Shown here: one piece after another, positions 49,854-58,070 of the stretch
Layout of the letters: every line of letters starts with the position of its first letter
How positions within the stretch are numbered: position 1 is the stretch's first letter
NCBI RefSeq assembly: GCF_009914055.1
Contig: NZ_CP028271.1
Span: 992,001 to 1,056,000 of the forward strand
From: Mixta intestinalis
Lineage (GTDB): Bacteria > Pseudomonadota > Gammaproteobacteria > Enterobacterales > Enterobacteriaceae
Direction of reading: 5' to 3'
DNA length: 64,000 bases
Program-made: the position numbers and the translations under genes
The notes under the pieces: model-generated
Seen by the model: only the letters and a program-made list of their open reading frames with translations
Database searches by the model: none
What the model was told of the DNA's origin: nothing

Positions 49854-50131
49854 ATTTTCGAAAGGAAGCCCGTGGGCGTGAATGCCAGATTCGGATCCCT
49901 GGGGTTTGTAACGGCAACCCGGAAACCGTAGTTCTGACCCATTTCAGACTTGCGGGTACGTGCGGTACCGGGATCAAGCCGCCAGATATACAGGCTGCAT
50001 GGGGCTGTAGCGGGTGCCATGACGAATGTGATCGCCGCACACACTATATCGATAACGAAACTGCTCGTCTGTTTCATGCCGAGGGCGTGATGCGTACGCA
50101 ATATATTCTCATTGCTGAGGGAAAACTATGA
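49838..50131 (+). CDS. ybcO: YbcO family (DUF1364) nuclease
   Basis: 97 residues closely matching YbcO of the DLP12 prophage: FRKEARGRECQIRIPGVCNGNPETVVLTH, then RLAGTCGTGIKPPDIQAAWGCSGCHDECDRRTHYID. YbcO is a small DNase with an HNH-like zinc fold, placed next to the antiterminator in lambdoid nin regions, where recombination/repair nucleases such as RusA are often found. Cys and His ligands are all present. Confidence 0.9.
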   Translation: MSRSVNFRKEARGRECQIRIPGVCNGNPETVVLTHFRLAGTCGTGIKPPDIQAAWGCSGCHDECDRRTHYIDNETARLFHAEGVMRTQYILIAEGKL

Positions 50132-50778
50132 GGCTCAAATATGCACTGACAATCGCGGATCCCAAATCAGCCCAAATTGTGGCATATCAGGCGCGATCAA
50201 CCGGCAACAGCCATTTAACCAAAGTTGATGTGATGACGGCACTGGGTATGACTCAGGCAAGGCACCGGGGAGGGCTATGTCTGCTGTACGCAAAATATAC
50301 GAAAGATGCTGATGCCGGTCGCACCGCATTGATCGAACTGACCAAATACGCCCGGACTCAGGCACGGAAGTATGTTGGAAAAATTCCCGGCAGGCGTGGC
50401 GCTATTACGATTCGCACACTAGCTATGTTGGCGCTGGAAGAATACTGTCGAACCGCCGATACTCCTGGTGCCAAGTGTCGCTGTGGTGGCAGTGGTGAAG
50501 TTTGTGATCGGAAAGAAACTGATCGCACGGGAAGATTGGTTATTATCCCCTGTAAGAAATGCCACGGTACCGGATTAAGGCCAATATCCCAAACGCGGGC
50601 GCACCACGCTATAGTAGCGCTGATCCCCGGCGTATCCAGGGCAACCTGGTACAGAGTATGGTCGCGCTTTTACGAAGCGTTACTGGCGTGGTGCTATTCG
50701 CAGGAATCAATCGCAGAATCGGAGTATCAGCACATCACCGGGATGTCTGAATTGAATAAAGAAATCATTGCAAAATGA
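50128..50778 (+). CDS. Q: Late antitermination protein Q (AntitermQ family)
   Basis: 216 residues. The zinc-ribbon CRCGGSGEVCDRKE...IPCKKCHGTGLRP (about 112-152) and the C-terminal helix-turn-helix (HHAIVALIPGVSRATWYRVWSRFYEALLAW) match the Q82/AntitermQ group. It binds RNA polymerase at the late promoter just downstream (50795) and makes it read through the terminators at 50846-50915 into the lysis and structural genes. Overlaps ybcO by four bases. Confidence 0.92.
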   Translation: MRLKYALTIADPKSAQIVAYQARSTGNSHLTKVDVMTALGMTQARHRGGLCLLYAKYTKDADAGRTALIELTKYARTQARKYVGKIPGRRGAITIRTLAMLALEEYCRTADTPGAKCRCGGSGEVCDRKETDRTGRLVIIPCKKCHGTGLRPISQTRAHHAIVALIPGVSRATWYRVWSRFYEALLAWCYSQESIAESEYQHITGMSELNKEIIAK

Positions 50779-50794
50779 GACAATTTGCCCTAAA

Positions 50795-50823
50795 TTGACA
50801 CCCATAGTGGGAGATTAATACTC
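50795..50823 (+). promoter_or_regulatory. Late promoter PR' candidate
   Basis: TTGACA (50795-50800) is a perfect -35; the -10 is TAATAC or ATACTC (50816-50823, spacing 15-17). It lies 17 bp after the Q stop and about 25 bp before the first terminator, the lambda PR'-tR' layout. Confidence 0.65.
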
Positions 50824-50845
50824 TCAACACTGAACGAATACACAA

Positions 50846-50870
50846 CCCGCCAAAATGAGCGGGTTTTTTT
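50846..50870 (+). terminator. tR'-like terminator
   Basis: CCCGC-8 bases-GCGGG is followed by seven T residues, just downstream of the late promoter. It should stop transcription unless Q has modified the polymerase. Confidence 0.8.
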
Positions 50871-50889
50871 GTTTCCGAAATACCACTTT

Positions 50890-50915
50890 AGCCCTGGCAG
50901 ATGCCGGGGCTTTTT
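50890..50915 (+). terminator. Second terminator before the lysis genes
   Basis: AGCCC-T-GGC and GCC-G-GGGCT pair around AGAT, followed by five T residues. It tandemly reinforces the tR'-like terminator. Confidence 0.75.
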
Positions 50916-50965
50916 CACATCTAGCGCCCGGCGTTCTGCTCTGAGGCGAACAAAGGAGAAGAATA

Positions 50966-51355
50966 ATGCCGGAACCGTTAACCACGGGCACTAGTGCGGC
51001 GACCTACATGATCGGCGGTATCACTATCGCGAGTTTATTCGCTGGTGGTGATACAGGAGTGATCATCGGTGCATTTTCGGGCGCAGTCATTTATGTCTTG
51101 TCGGCGTCTGATTTGTCTATCTGGCAACGCCTGCTGTCGTTTCTTGCCTCGTTCCTTATCGGGGGACAGACGGCGGGGTTTGTGACCGATGTTATCAACT
51201 ATGTGACACCAGAAGTTATTCATGCGGAGCGCCCTCTGGGGGCTGTGGTTGCCTCGGCTATTGCTGTGCGCGTGTTCATGTATATCAGCAAACAGTCAGA
51301 GAATCCGGGGCAGTGGTTTAAAAAGCTGCGAGGGGGTGGCGGTGATGGTCAATGA
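50966..51355 (+). CDS. Phage holin (LydA-like)
   Basis: 129 residues. Three to four hydrophobic stretches (about 12-30, 32-48, 55-73, 92-108) are followed by a short charged tail (KQSENPGQWFKKLRGGG). It is the first gene after the late terminators and in front of the endolysin, behind AAAGGAGAAGA. Such proteins make the inner-membrane lesions that release endolysin. Confidence 0.75.
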   Translation: MPEPLTTGTSAATYMIGGITIASLFAGGDTGVIIGAFSGAVIYVLSASDLSIWQRLLSFLASFLIGGQTAGFVTDVINYVTPEVIHAERPLGAVVASAIAVRVFMYISKQSENPGQWFKKLRGGGGDGQ

Positions 51356-51620
51356 AATCATTCTCATTGTTAATGCGCTGGCCTGCGCGGTAATTGCGTT
51401 GCGCCTGATGACATTTCGCCGGTTAGGTGGGACACACCGTCCCCTCGCCGCGTGGTGCGCCTATTTCCTGATCATTGCTTCCGCATCGGTACCTATCCGC
51501 ATTATGACCGGCGAGTACGTTTGTGCTGACTGGTCAGAGACATTTATCAATCTGGCATTCTGTGCTGCCGTTCTCGCTGCTCGTGGAAACGTCATGCGTT
51601 TTGCCAAACCATTAAGGTGA
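51345..51620 (+). CDS. Second small membrane protein of the lysis cassette (putative 3TM holin)
   Basis: 91 residues from ATG 51345, with three TM helices (NEIILIVNALACAVIALRLM; AWCAYFLIIASASVPIRIM; FINLAFCAAVLAARG), the layout of the phage 3TM holin family. It overlaps the first holin by 11 bp. In paired systems one acts as holin and the other as antiholin; which is which cannot be told here. Codons back to 51222 lie in the previous gene. Confidence 0.75.
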   Translation: MVNEIILIVNALACAVIALRLMTFRRLGGTHRPLAAWCAYFLIIASASVPIRIMTGEYVCADWSETFINLAFCAAVLAARGNVMRFAKPLR

Positions 51621-51624
51621 TCCC

Positions 51625-52014
51625 ATGTCTGGTTATAAATTCAGCAAACGCAGTGAAAATAATCTGGTTGGTGTAAATGCTGACCTGGTGAAAATAGTAC
51701 GTTTCGCTCTTGAATTATCCACTGTTGATTTTGGTATCACAGAGGGGGTACGCAGCAAGGATCGTCAAAAGCAACTACTGGCAGAAGGGAAAAGTCAGAC
51801 GATGAACAGTCGGCATCTGACCGGACATGCTGTGGATGTGGTGGCGTATCTTGGCAGTCAGATTAGCTGGGAGTGGAAATACTACGAGCAGATCGCCACG
51901 GCCTTTAAAAGGGCAGCGGCTGAACTCAACATTCCTATTGAGTGGGGCGGTGACTGGAAAACCCTGAAAGATGGCCCTCACTTCCAATTACCACACCGAG
52001 ATTACCCGGCATGA
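51625..52014 (+). CDS. M15 peptidase endolysin
   Basis: 129 residues of the VanY/M15 endolysin group. SRHLTGHAVDV at 62-72 gives the SxHxxGxAxD zinc motif (His64, Asp71), and DGPHFQL at 117-123 the last ligand His119. It cleaves L-alanyl-D-glutamate or D-Ala bonds of peptidoglycan. No signal peptide, so it relies on the holins. Its stop overlaps the Rz start by four bases. Confidence 0.92.
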   Translation: MSGYKFSKRSENNLVGVNADLVKIVRFALELSTVDFGITEGVRSKDRQKQLLAEGKSQTMNSRHLTGHAVDVVAYLGSQISWEWKYYEQIATAFKRAAAELNIPIEWGGDWKTLKDGPHFQLPHRDYPA

Positions 52015-52400
52015 TCTGGCTGATTAAAAACTGGCGTATAGCTCTCAGTGGTGCAGCACTTATTTTAATTGTCGGTATGGCGGTAACGATAAGGTTTCAG
52101 TCTGCTGATAAGCGGATATTGGAGCGTGAAAAACAAACGCTGGTCAGTGAACGGGACGAGGCTATCGCGGTATTCAAAAACTATGCTGCTACCACGCAAT
52201 TATTTAGCGAAGTTTCCAGGGACGTACGTTATGAAAAACAACAAGTTGAGCAGGAGAGTGAAACTCGCGTGGTTTACATTCGTGAAGCGGTTCGGAGGGA
52301 TTCATGTGCTGATCAGCTTGTTCCTGTTGCCGCTGCTAATGCTCTCCGGGTGCACGCAGATAAAATACGTTCCGTTGCCGATGGTGCCGATCCCCACTGA
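52011..52400 (+). CDS. Rz: Inner-membrane spanin (Rz-like)
   Basis: 129 residues: one N-terminal TM helix (WRIALSGAALILIVGMAVTI), then a coiled-coil periplasmic domain (DKRILEREKQTLVSERDEAIAVF, EKQQVEQESETRVVYIREAVRRD). It spans the periplasm with Rz1 to fuse the membranes at lysis. Sequence is not close to lambda Rz; the call rests on topology, position after endolysin, and the embedded Rz1. Confidence 0.85.
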   Translation: MIWLIKNWRIALSGAALILIVGMAVTIRFQSADKRILEREKQTLVSERDEAIAVFKNYAATTQLFSEVSRDVRYEKQQVEQESETRVVYIREAVRRDSCADQLVPVAAANALRVHADKIRSVADGADPH

Positions 52401-52548
52401 ACTGATGGCGGACAGCATACCGCCATCACCGCCACAGCCATTTAACTGGCGGGCCAGCCTGGAATGGAATGAACAACTGCTAAATACTATCGGTCAATGC
52501 AACCTGGATAAGTCCGGCATAAGGAAGATAGAAGCATTACGCCGGTAG
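52231..52548 (+). CDS. Rz1: Outer-membrane spanin lipoprotein (Rz1-like)
   Basis: 105 residues in another frame, beginning within Rz and continuing 148 bp past it. A basic N-terminus and hydrophobic signal (HVLISLFLLPLLMLSGC) end in lipobox LMLSGC, then a Pro-rich stretch (YVPLPMVPIPTELMADSIPPSPPQP). ATG at 52231 is chosen. Lambda Rz1 lies wholly within Rz; here the tail is longer, as in other overlapping spanin pairs. Confidence 0.88.
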   Translation: MKNNKLSRRVKLAWFTFVKRFGGIHVLISLFLLPLLMLSGCTQIKYVPLPMVPIPTELMADSIPPSPPQPFNWRASLEWNEQLLNTIGQCNLDKSGIRKIEALRR

Positions 52549-52559
52549 ACCATCCCATA

Positions 52560-52919
52560 TCAATTATTGTTTATATACTCGCACGCAATGGGCTTCAGAT
52601 GCGGTAATTCAATCGGGCTTATAACGTAAGTATTGCCATTATTTTCTTGTTTAAAGACGAAACCGCAGTGAAAGCATCCTTCATAGGGAAACCACAATAC
52701 GTATGGTTCGTGACGGAAATCACCCTCCCAGCCCACCTTTTTGGCAAGTTCTTTCGCTGATTCCCAAGATGCCAGGAATTGGGTTAACCGACCATACGCT
52801 TTAGGGTTGTCTTGATCTGAATCACACTCGGAATTTTCAACCAAGCGAGAAACAGTTTCATTCACTGTATTTAACATATCCCAATCATAATCAATCGGAT
52901 AGATACTATATGCATGCAT
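52560..52919 (-). CDS. Hypothetical protein on the reverse strand, lysis-terminase boundary
   Basis: 119 residues from ATG 52919, behind GAGGGAG. MHAYSIYPIDYDWDMLNTVNETVSRL, then PKAYGRLTQFLASWESAKELAKKVGWEGDF and VLWFPYEGCFHCGFVFKQENNG, looks like a compact alpha/beta protein; no family is assigned. It is AT-rich and the only reverse-strand gene within the late region, so it fits a moron: added cargo expressed in the lysogen from its own promoter. The following 52920-53085 contains a CCGGTAG/CTACCGG hairpin and the palindrome GCTTGTACAAGC at 53048. Confidence 0.65.
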   Translation of the reverse strand: MHAYSIYPIDYDWDMLNTVNETVSRLVENSECDSDQDNPKAYGRLTQFLASWESAKELAKKVGWEGDFRHEPYVLWFPYEGCFHCGFVFKQENNGNTYVISPIELPHLKPIACEYINNN

Positions 52920-53085
52920 ATTAAAATACTCCCTCACGCCGTAGTTCCATTTTTATTCAGGAAGGTGGGCGACCACCGGTAGTTGTAGCTACCGGCAGTC
53001 ATTCATACCCACAAGCTGTCATGATGAGTACGAACCAAGGCCCACTTGCTTGTACAAGCCGGGTCATAGTATTGGATCAACCCAC

Positions 53086-53454
53086 ATGACCAAAGCAAAA
53101 AATCAATCAACCCTTGCGATTGTTTATAAATCGCTCAACTCACTGATTGCCTATGCCAGAAATGCCCGGACGCACTCCGATGAACAGGTGAGCCAGATTG
53201 TCGCCAGTATCAATGAGTACGGCTGGACGAATCCGGTGCTGATTGACGAGAACGAAGAAGTGATCGCCGGTCATGGCAGGTTGCTGGCCGCCGAGCAGCT
53301 TTTTGTTGATGAAGTGCCAACCATCACCCTGTACGGGCTAAGTGAACAGCAGAAAAAAGCATATCGCCTGGCTGACAACAAGTTACCGTTATACGCGGCG
53401 CGTTATACAAGCGGGCCAGAAACGGTGACATACAGGCTTACAGCGAATTGCTGA
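53086..53454 (+). CDS. ParB-like nuclease domain protein, probably truncated
   Basis: 122 residues from ATG 53086. A ParB/Srx domain (SLNSLIAYARNARTHSDEQVSQIVASINEYGWTNPVLIDENEEVIAGHGRLLAAEQL...AYRLADNK) has the GHGRLLAA motif at about 62-69. Phage members are usually longer, often fused to a methyltransferase. After ADNKLPLYA the sequence stops looking like the family (RYTSGPETVTYRLTANC, stop). The -1 frame stays open after a TGA at 53373-53375 and reads ALYKRARNGDIQAYSELLRRE up to TGATG at the terminase start, suggesting a frameshift or mosaic junction. Confidence 0.7.
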   Translation: MTKAKNQSTLAIVYKSLNSLIAYARNARTHSDEQVSQIVASINEYGWTNPVLIDENEEVIAGHGRLLAAEQLFVDEVPTITLYGLSEQQKKAYRLADNKLPLYAARYTSGPETVTYRLTANC

Positions 53455-53482
53455 GGCGGGAGAAACAACAGGACAGTGATTG

Positions 53483-54523
53483 ATGAGCAAGCCGGATGAG
53501 AAAGCAATCGAGCGTGATTTCTGTGCTGGTGTGCTTTCCCTCCAGGCTGTGGCGGATAAGTACGGAATCACGATAAAAGCCCTGCGCTATATGGCCGGTA
53601 AAAAAGGCTGGATAAGGGCAAAAGGGGCAGGGACAAAAGCGGGGCAAAAAAACGGGGCAAAAAAAGTTATGCCCCAAAAAAAATCAGCCCCAAAACAATC
53701 ACAGAATACGGATGAACGGTCACCTAAAGATGAGCAAATTTCAACCGCTGGAATAATGCACCATGATGATATCGATCTGGCGCTGGATCCTGATGAGTTC
53801 GGGTTAACCGAGAAAGAGGCGCTCTTTGCCTGGGGTTGTGTCAAGACCAATAGCAGGATAGGGGGATACCGATTTGCCGGTTACAGCGACAACAAAAAAA
53901 CGGCCTATGTTGAAGCGAGTCGTCTGTATAGAAAACCCAATATTGCCCGCGCTATCCGCGAACTAAAAAACCGGATAAGAAAGCGCTACACCGCTGACCT
54001 GGATGAAATTGTCGATCAGTTAGTGGCGATTACTAAAGCCGACCCTAACGCGCTGACGCAATATCGCCGTCTTAACTGTCGTTACTGCTGGGGTGAGAAC
54101 CACCTGTATCAGTGGCGTGATATTCAGGAATTTGACCGTGCGGCTGAAAAAAACATGAAGGATGGAAAGGCCGAACCAGAGTATGGCGGGCTGGGTTTCA
54201 TTGAGAATGCTGACCCTAACCCTGATTGTCCAAGGTGCTACGGCGAAGGTAGCGGCGATATTTTTATTTCTGACACACGCGATCTTGATGGGCCAGATCG
54301 TCAATTCCTGCTTGGCGTGAAGCAAACCAAGAACGGTATAGAAGTGATCACAGAAGATAAAAAAGCGGCGCGGCAAATGCTTATTCAGTTGATCACAAAA
54401 CTTGATTTGAATAACCAGGACGACAACACCCCGAAAGGGATGGGAGATTTTTATGCCGACCTTGGAAAAACCAAGCCTCAATCCGGCACTGAGGCCGTTC
54501 TGGACGACGAAAGCGAGGAATAA
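53483..54523 (+). CDS. Terminase small subunit
   Basis: 346 residues. The N-terminal HTH (RDFCAGVLSLQAVADKYGITIKALRYMAGKKGWIRA) and central terminase small-subunit fold (DEFGLTEKEALFAWGCVKTNSRIGGYRFAGYSDNKKTAYVEASRLYRKPNIARAIRELK) recognise the packaging site. A zinc-finger insertion (CRYCWGENH...CPRCYGEG) is also present. ATG 53483 shares its A with the TGA of an upstream frame; a TTG three bases earlier is ignored. The 3' end overlaps the large subunit gene by 71 bp. Confidence 0.9.
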   Translation: MSKPDEKAIERDFCAGVLSLQAVADKYGITIKALRYMAGKKGWIRAKGAGTKAGQKNGAKKVMPQKKSAPKQSQNTDERSPKDEQISTAGIMHHDDIDLALDPDEFGLTEKEALFAWGCVKTNSRIGGYRFAGYSDNKKTAYVEASRLYRKPNIARAIRELKNRIRKRYTADLDEIVDQLVAITKADPNALTQYRRLNCRYCWGENHLYQWRDIQEFDRAAEKNMKDGKAEPEYGGLGFIENADPNPDCPRCYGEGSGDIFISDTRDLDGPDRQFLLGVKQTKNGIEVITEDKKAARQMLIQLITKLDLNNQDDNTPKGMGDFYADLGKTKPQSGTEAVLDDESEE

Positions 54524-55841
54524 GGTTCTTTACGGTGGTCGCACGTCTTCTAAATCCTGGGACGCTGCCGGGTTCGCTATATTCCTTGCGGATAATTACC
54601 GTCTGCGTTTTCTGTGTACCCGTCAGATCCAGAATAAAATTGAAGAATCGGTTTATGCGCTGCTGAAAATTCAGATAGAGCGTTTTGGTTTACGCCATCG
54701 CTTTCGCGTTCTGGAAAATAAAATCGTCAACCGATTCACTGGCAGTGAGTTTATTTTCTATGGCTTATGGCGACATATCAGTGAAATAAAATCCCTGGAA
54801 TCGGTAGATGTCCTCTGGAATGAAGAGGCCCACGCTATGACGCCTGCACAATGGGAGGTGTTAGAGCCAACCATTCGTAAAGAGGGTTCAGAATGCTGGT
54901 TTATTTTTAACCCTGGACTGGTGACTGATTTTGTCTGGCGTAATTTTGTAGTTAATCCACCGGAAGACACTCTGGTACGGAAAATAAATTTCGACGAAAA
55001 CCCGTTTCTCAGTGAAACGATTAAAAAGATTATCGCCGCAGCTAAAGCGCGTGATGAAGATGCCTTTGAACATGTGTATCTCGGTGTGCCGCGTATGGAT
55101 GATGATGCGGCGGTGATCAAACTGTCGTGGATTGAGGCCGCGATTGACGCGCACAATGTGCTGGGCTTCGCGCCAGCCGGTAAGCACCGTGTTGGCTTCG
55201 ATATTGCTGATGATGGTGCTGATAAGTGTGCCAACGTGTACGCGCATGGTTCAGTGGCATTGTGGGCTGATGAGTGGAAAGGGAAGGAAGACGAATTATT
55301 AAAAAGCTGCTCCAGAACCTGGCAGGTGGCGAGAAATCACGATGCGGAAATTACTTACGATAGCATTGGTGTTGGTGCCAGTGCCGGAGCAAAGTTTGCT
55401 GAGTTGAATACTGAGCATAAAGCGAAAGTTATTTATCATAAATTTAACGCTGGTGATGCGGTGCATGAACCGGATCGTGAGTATCAGCCAAAGATAAAGA
55501 ACAAAGATTTTTTTTCTAATTTGAAAGCGCAATCTTGGTGGTTGGTGGCTGACCGTTTCCGCAATACTTACAATGCGGTGAATGCAGTTAAGCGGGGCGA
55601 GAAAGGCGAAAGATTTACTGATGATGAATTGATCAGTATTTCCTCTGGTTGCCCTTTTCTTGAGCAGCTTAAATTTGAGTTGTCAACGCCAAAGCGTGAT
55701 TTTGATAATAACGGACGTGTGAAGGTAGAAAGCAAAAAAGATTTGGCGAAGCGTGATGTGCCATCTCCGAATATTGCCGATGCCTTTATAGAAGCGTTTG
55801 CGCCAGTGAAGCGTGGCGGATTCTTTACAACCAAGAGGTAA
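54453..55841 (+). CDS. Terminase large subunit (PBSX-type)
   Basis: 462 residues. ATPase: Walker A YGGRTSSKSWD (28-35 core), Walker B VDVLWNEEAH near 117-124. Nuclease domain: VGFDIADDGADKC near 247 with the first catalytic acids, ITYDSIGVGA near 307, and a C-terminal acidic ADAFIEAF. It packages DNA into proheads. Start behind GGGAG, inside the small-subunit gene. Confidence 0.95.
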   Translation: MPTLEKPSLNPALRPFWTTKARNKVLYGGRTSSKSWDAAGFAIFLADNYRLRFLCTRQIQNKIEESVYALLKIQIERFGLRHRFRVLENKIVNRFTGSEFIFYGLWRHISEIKSLESVDVLWNEEAHAMTPAQWEVLEPTIRKEGSECWFIFNPGLVTDFVWRNFVVNPPEDTLVRKINFDENPFLSETIKKIIAAAKARDEDAFEHVYLGVPRMDDDAAVIKLSWIEAAIDAHNVLGFAPAGKHRVGFDIADDGADKCANVYAHGSVALWADEWKGKEDELLKSCSRTWQVARNHDAEITYDSIGVGASAGAKFAELNTEHKAKVIYHKFNAGDAVHEPDREYQPKIKNKDFFSNLKAQSWWLVADRFRNTYNAVNAVKRGEKGERFTDDELISISSGCPFLEQLKFELSTPKRDFDNNGRVKVESKKDLAKRDVPSPNIADAFIEAFAPVKRGGFFTTKR

Positions 55842-55843
55842 CT

Positions 55844-57367
55844 ATGTGGCCGTTTAAGAGGCGTAAAAATCAGGTAGCGCCGGTTAAACGGTCGGCGTTC
55901 ACTACTCAGCTTTACCCCGCACTGGCGCGTTCGGAGGGATTTAACGGTCTGGACTTACCACAACCTGTTATTAGCGGTGTGGCGATGGACTCCATCGATG
56001 GTTCCGTGCCTGCATTCAAAGGTGGGAATGTTTATGGTGTTCCCGAAGCGCAGGCCATGTGGTATGCCAGCCAGGGCTTTATCGGCAACAATATGTGCGC
56101 GGTGATAGCCAAACACTGGCTGGTGGATAAGGCGTGTAACATGCCTGCGCGCGATGCTATCCGGCAGGGCTATGACATCGACTGTGATAAGCGTCTGAAA
56201 GACTTTATGACCAACCGCAGGCAAAAATTGTACATCAATGCGGCTATGCGCGAGTTAGTGCATTTTGGTCGTGTATTTGGTGGTCGTCTGGCGTTGTTTG
56301 TCGTTGAAACTTCAAACCCCAAAGAGTGGTATGAAAACCCCTTTAACATCGATGGCGTGGTCAGAGGTAGTTACAAGGGTATCAAGCAGATCGACCCACA
56401 ATGGGTGACGCCTGAACTGACGGAGGCCAATCTGCAAGATCCGGCAGGACTGGATTTTTACGAACCCACGTATTACGTGATCGCCGGTCGTCGGTACCAT
56501 AAATCGCACTTTGTTAAGTTCGTGCCTTTTCCGGTATCGAATGTTCTCAAGCCAACCTACAACTATTTTGGCGTATCCGTGCCTGAGCGCATCTACGAGC
56601 GCGTTTACGCCTCAGAACGTACAGCTAACGAATCCCCTGAACTGGCGATGACCAAGCGTTTGTTGACGATGGGTATCAGCGATCTTGAAAGCGCAGATAA
56701 AGCGACCGTCAGCGAGAATATGTCCTATTTCATTGAAATGCGTGACAACTACGGCGTTCACGTTACCGGCAGTACCGATACCGTGCAGCAGTTTGATACC
56801 TCACTGGCCGATCTCGATGCCACCATTATGACGCAATATCAACTGGTCGCGGCGGGTGCGAATGTTCCGGCCACAAAACTTCTTGGCACTACACCGAAAG
56901 GCTTTAACGCCACGGGGGAGTATGAGGAAGCCAGCTATCGCGAGGAACTGGAGAGCATTCAGTCGAATGACCTGGAGGAAATGCTTCAGCGTCACTTTGA
57001 GTTACGCCTGAAAAATACCGGAATTGCAGCCGATGAGTTCAGTATCAACTGGAAACCGCTTGATAGCCCGACCGCAGCAGAATATGCCGATATTGAACTG
57101 AAGCAGGCACAAACAGCCTCTGCATATGCTACAGCCGGAGCCATTGACGGCTACGACATTCGTAAAAAGCTGGCGGCGGATAAAGAGTCGAGTTACTACG
57201 GGCTGGATATGACCGATGAAGAAGAAAATCAGATTCCGGGAAAAACGGGCGCGATGGGCGGCATCCCGACAGGCGGTAATGAAGGGGAAACCGCTGGCTT
57301 ATCCAGCCGCCCCGGCAACACGCTACAGCCAGGCTATGTCGCAACTGGTGCGCCAGATGATAGCTGA
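55844..57367 (+). CDS. Portal protein (DUF1073)
   Basis: 507 residues matching DUF1073 portals: an N-terminal YGVPEAQAMWYASQGFIGNNMCAVIAKHWLVDKACNMPARDAIRQGYDI, a central wing/stem (GTTPKGFNATGEYEEASYREELESIQ) and a flexible Gly-rich end. It forms the dodecameric ring at the capsid vertex. Some databases label this family after the anti-CBASS protein Acb1; here length and position between terminase and head morphogenesis genes support portal. The 3' end overlaps the next gene. Confidence 0.92.
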   Translation: MWPFKRRKNQVAPVKRSAFTTQLYPALARSEGFNGLDLPQPVISGVAMDSIDGSVPAFKGGNVYGVPEAQAMWYASQGFIGNNMCAVIAKHWLVDKACNMPARDAIRQGYDIDCDKRLKDFMTNRRQKLYINAAMRELVHFGRVFGGRLALFVVETSNPKEWYENPFNIDGVVRGSYKGIKQIDPQWVTPELTEANLQDPAGLDFYEPTYYVIAGRRYHKSHFVKFVPFPVSNVLKPTYNYFGVSVPERIYERVYASERTANESPELAMTKRLLTMGISDLESADKATVSENMSYFIEMRDNYGVHVTGSTDTVQQFDTSLADLDATIMTQYQLVAAGANVPATKLLGTTPKGFNATGEYEEASYREELESIQSNDLEEMLQRHFELRLKNTGIAADEFSINWKPLDSPTAAEYADIELKQAQTASAYATAGAIDGYDIRKKLAADKESSYYGLDMTDEEENQIPGKTGAMGGIPTGGNEGETAGLSSRPGNTLQPGYVATGAPDDS

Positions 57368-58070
57368 CTATCAGGCAACCTTTACCCAACTGAATGACGA
57401 CTTTGTGCCGGTTGGTATGGATGCCAGCGTTGCCAGCCAGACCCGTATCTGGCTGAACCGCCTGAAACGTAAATGGGACGGTATTTTCAACAAAAAAGCG
57501 GCAGAAATAGCGGATAAGTTTATTTCCCAAACCGATCTGGCCGCGCAACGCAACCTGGGCGATTCACTAAAAACGCTATCCGGGGGGCTGACAATAAAAA
57601 CGCCTGATATGCCGGGTGAGATGAAAGAGCGTCTAACTGCTGCCACCGCAGAGAACGTCGCGCTGATTAAAACCATTCCTGAACAGTTTCATCGCAGGAT
57701 TGAAAGCGCTGCGCTGCGATCCGTCAGCCACCCAGGAGAGGGAGCCAAAACCCTTCTCGATGAAATCAGGCAAACCGGCACAGTGACAGAAAAACGGGCG
57801 CAGTTTATCGCTGTGGATCAGAGCCGGAAAATCACCACAGCATCTAACTATGAGCGGATGAAATCAGCCGGTATCCGTAAAGCGGTCTGGCATCACTCAG
57901 CCGGTAGCGCCGAACCCAGGGAACTGCATCTCAGGTTAGACGGCCAGACGTTCGATCTGGATAACCCCCCTGTTATTGATGAAAAAACCGGTCAGCGTGG
58001 CCTACCCGGTACGTTGCCCAACTGCAAATGTTTCTGGACGCCGGTTGTGGATTTTGGTGACACCTCATGA
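57216..58070 (+). CDS. Phage head morphogenesis protein (Mu F-like)
   Basis: Up to 284 residues. YSQAMSQLVRQMIADYQATF near 38-57 and the C-terminal minor head motif (RAQFIAVDQSRKITTASNYERMKSAGIRKAVWHHS...PRELHLRLDGQTFD...PGTLPNCKCFWTPVVDF) mark the Mu gpF/SPP1 gp7 family, which enters proheads with the portal. The first ATG at 57216 gives a 152-bp overlap with portal. ATG 57279 behind AGGCGG gives a shorter overlap and may be the true start. Confidence 0.85.
   Translation: MKKKIRFREKRARWAASRQAVMKGKPLAYPAAPATRYSQAMSQLVRQMIADYQATFTQLNDDFVPVGMDASVASQTRIWLNRLKRKWDGIFNKKAAEIADKFISQTDLAAQRNLGDSLKTLSGGLTIKTPDMPGEMKERLTAATAENVALIKTIPEQFHRRIESAALRSVSHPGEGAKTLLDEIRQTGTVTEKRAQFIAVDQSRKITTASNYERMKSAGIRKAVWHHSAGSAEPRELHLRLDGQTFDLDNPPVIDEKTGQRGLPGTLPNCKCFWTPVVDFGDTS

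Noticed and set aside
53351..53360. A-AAA-AAG slippery heptamer in the ParB gene as programmed -1 frameshift
   Set aside because: Slipping there enters the -1 frame before its TGA at 53373 and stops after a few codons, so it cannot join the downstream open segment.
55844..57367. Anti-CBASS activity for the DUF1073 protein
   Set aside because: The name is transferred by family; length and place between terminase and head genes argue for a portal.
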